This document shows positions 13,689 through 14,055 of a stretch of DNA of 14,055 nucleotides, one piece after another. The stretch spans positions 1 to 14,055 of the forward strand of contig DLOY01000056.1 in assembly GCA_002478545.1 (NCBI GenBank), in the 5' to 3' direction. This DNA is from Micrococcales bacterium UBA7472. GTDB lineage: Bacteria; Actinomycetota; Actinomycetes; Actinomycetales; Microbacteriaceae. Made by a program: the position numbers and the translations under genes. The first letter of the stretch is position 1; each line of letters starts with the position of its first letter. The notes beneath the pieces are model-generated. The model ran no database searches and was not told the DNA's origin. It was given only the letters and a program-made list of their open reading frames with translations.

Positions 13689-14055
13689 GCACCGAAACAC
13701 CGTTCGAGCGCTAATGATTGCTCCCGGTGAGAGATTTCTGATGTTTCACTCGAGATTTGACCCTGGTGTTGACCTACCGCCGCAGTGGATATTCCCAGGC
13801 GGTGGCATAGAGCCCGGAGAAACTCAAATCGAAGCTATTTTGAGAGAGATTTTGGAAGAAACCGGCTTGGAGATAGGCCGAGAACAGCTCGAAGGACCCT
13901 GGGCTGAGCATCACTTTGAGTTCGAATCAAAGCATGAGTTTGACACTGGAACGGCATGGTTTTTCTCTTTGAGGGTTGAAACAGAGTTTGAGCCAATCTC
14001 AACGCTTTGGACTCAAGAAGAGCATCGCGATACCATCTCGCACCGGTGGCTGACG
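13675..14055 (+). CDS. Nudix hydrolase, 3'-truncated by window
   Basis: An open frame from the ATG at 13675 to the window edge (127 codons, no stop). A complete Nudix box G43-x5-E49-x7-R57-E58-x2-E61-E62-x-G64 is visible in PGGGIEPGET and REILEETG, so it hydrolyses a nucleoside diphosphate linked to some group X. The residues before the box (LPPQWIFPGGG) are typical of the fold. The substrate cannot be told: ADP-sugars, oxidised nucleotides and others remain possible. The start lies inside the last codons of the YczE-like gene (14 bp overlap), so translational coupling is likely; its own ribosome site is weak. Confidence 0.9.
   Translation, partial: MAESRHRNTVRALMIAPGERFLMFHSRFDPGVDLPPQWIFPGGGIEPGETQIEAILREILEETGLEIGREQLEGPWAEHHFEFESKHEFDTGTAWFFSLRVETEFEPISTLWTQEEHRDTISHRWLT

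Noticed and set aside
1..14055. A new defence, mobile or secondary-metabolite system
   Set aside because: Every gene but one small protein belongs to a recognisable conserved family, order matches other actinobacteria, and no repeats, integrase, transposase, CRISPR array or compositional shift was seen.

Overview
The window looks like a chromosomal segment of a streamlined, moderate-GC (roughly 50-55% by eye) actinobacterium. A small-genome Microbacteriaceae of the Rhodoluna/Aquiluna type is my best guess. The evidence is gene content and order: uppP, a PAC2-family gene, trmI, pafB-pafC, tatA-tatC, helY, ppm1 and rbpA all occur in the same part of the Mycobacterium tuberculosis chromosome (from memory, about Rv2136c to Rv2050). 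RbpA, PafBC and HelY are actinobacterial signature proteins. The taxonomic placement below phylum is inference.

Layout. (1) At 1-1430 the 3' part of uppP (+) runs tail to tail into a PAC2-family gene (-), with overlapping stop codons. (2) At 1478-9679 lies a compact nine-gene plus-strand operon: HAD phosphatase, trmI, FKBP lipoprotein, pafB, pafC, a small membrane protein, tatA, tatC and helY. Most junctions overlap or have only a few bases between them. (3) At 9695-11895 the coupled pair lnt-ppm1 probably has its own leaderless promoter. (4) At 11885-13062 (-) lie rbpA, whose 3' end overlaps ppm1 in convergent orientation, and a glycerophosphodiester phosphodiesterase. (5) From 13083 to the end (+) lie a YczE-type membrane protein and a Nudix hydrolase cut by the window edge. 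No stretch over 300 bases lacks a gene. I see no tRNA, rRNA, CRISPR array, mobile element or transfer signature.

How the genes work together. Much of the window serves the envelope: recycling of undecaprenyl phosphate (UppP), Tat export, a surface FKBP isomerase lipoprotein, lipoprotein N-acylation (Lnt) and polyprenol-phosphate-mannose supply (Ppm1). A second theme is RNA and transcription: tRNA m1A58 methylation (TrmI), the Ski2-like helicase HelY, the RNA polymerase activator RbpA, and the PafBC DNA-damage regulator.

Most interesting points. The Pup-proteasome cassette (mpa/arc, dop, pup, prcBA, pafA) that normally lies between trmI and pafBC is completely absent; only 18 bp separate trmI from the FKBP gene. 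PafBC and a PAC2-type proteasome-assembly-like protein remain. A recurrent TAGnCT element lies exactly 6-7 bases before three start codons and suggests leaderless promoters. The GDPD and yczE promoters appear to face each other, and rbpA has a possible SigR/SigH-type promoter. I did not find a convincing wholly new system; most of the window is well-understood core genome.
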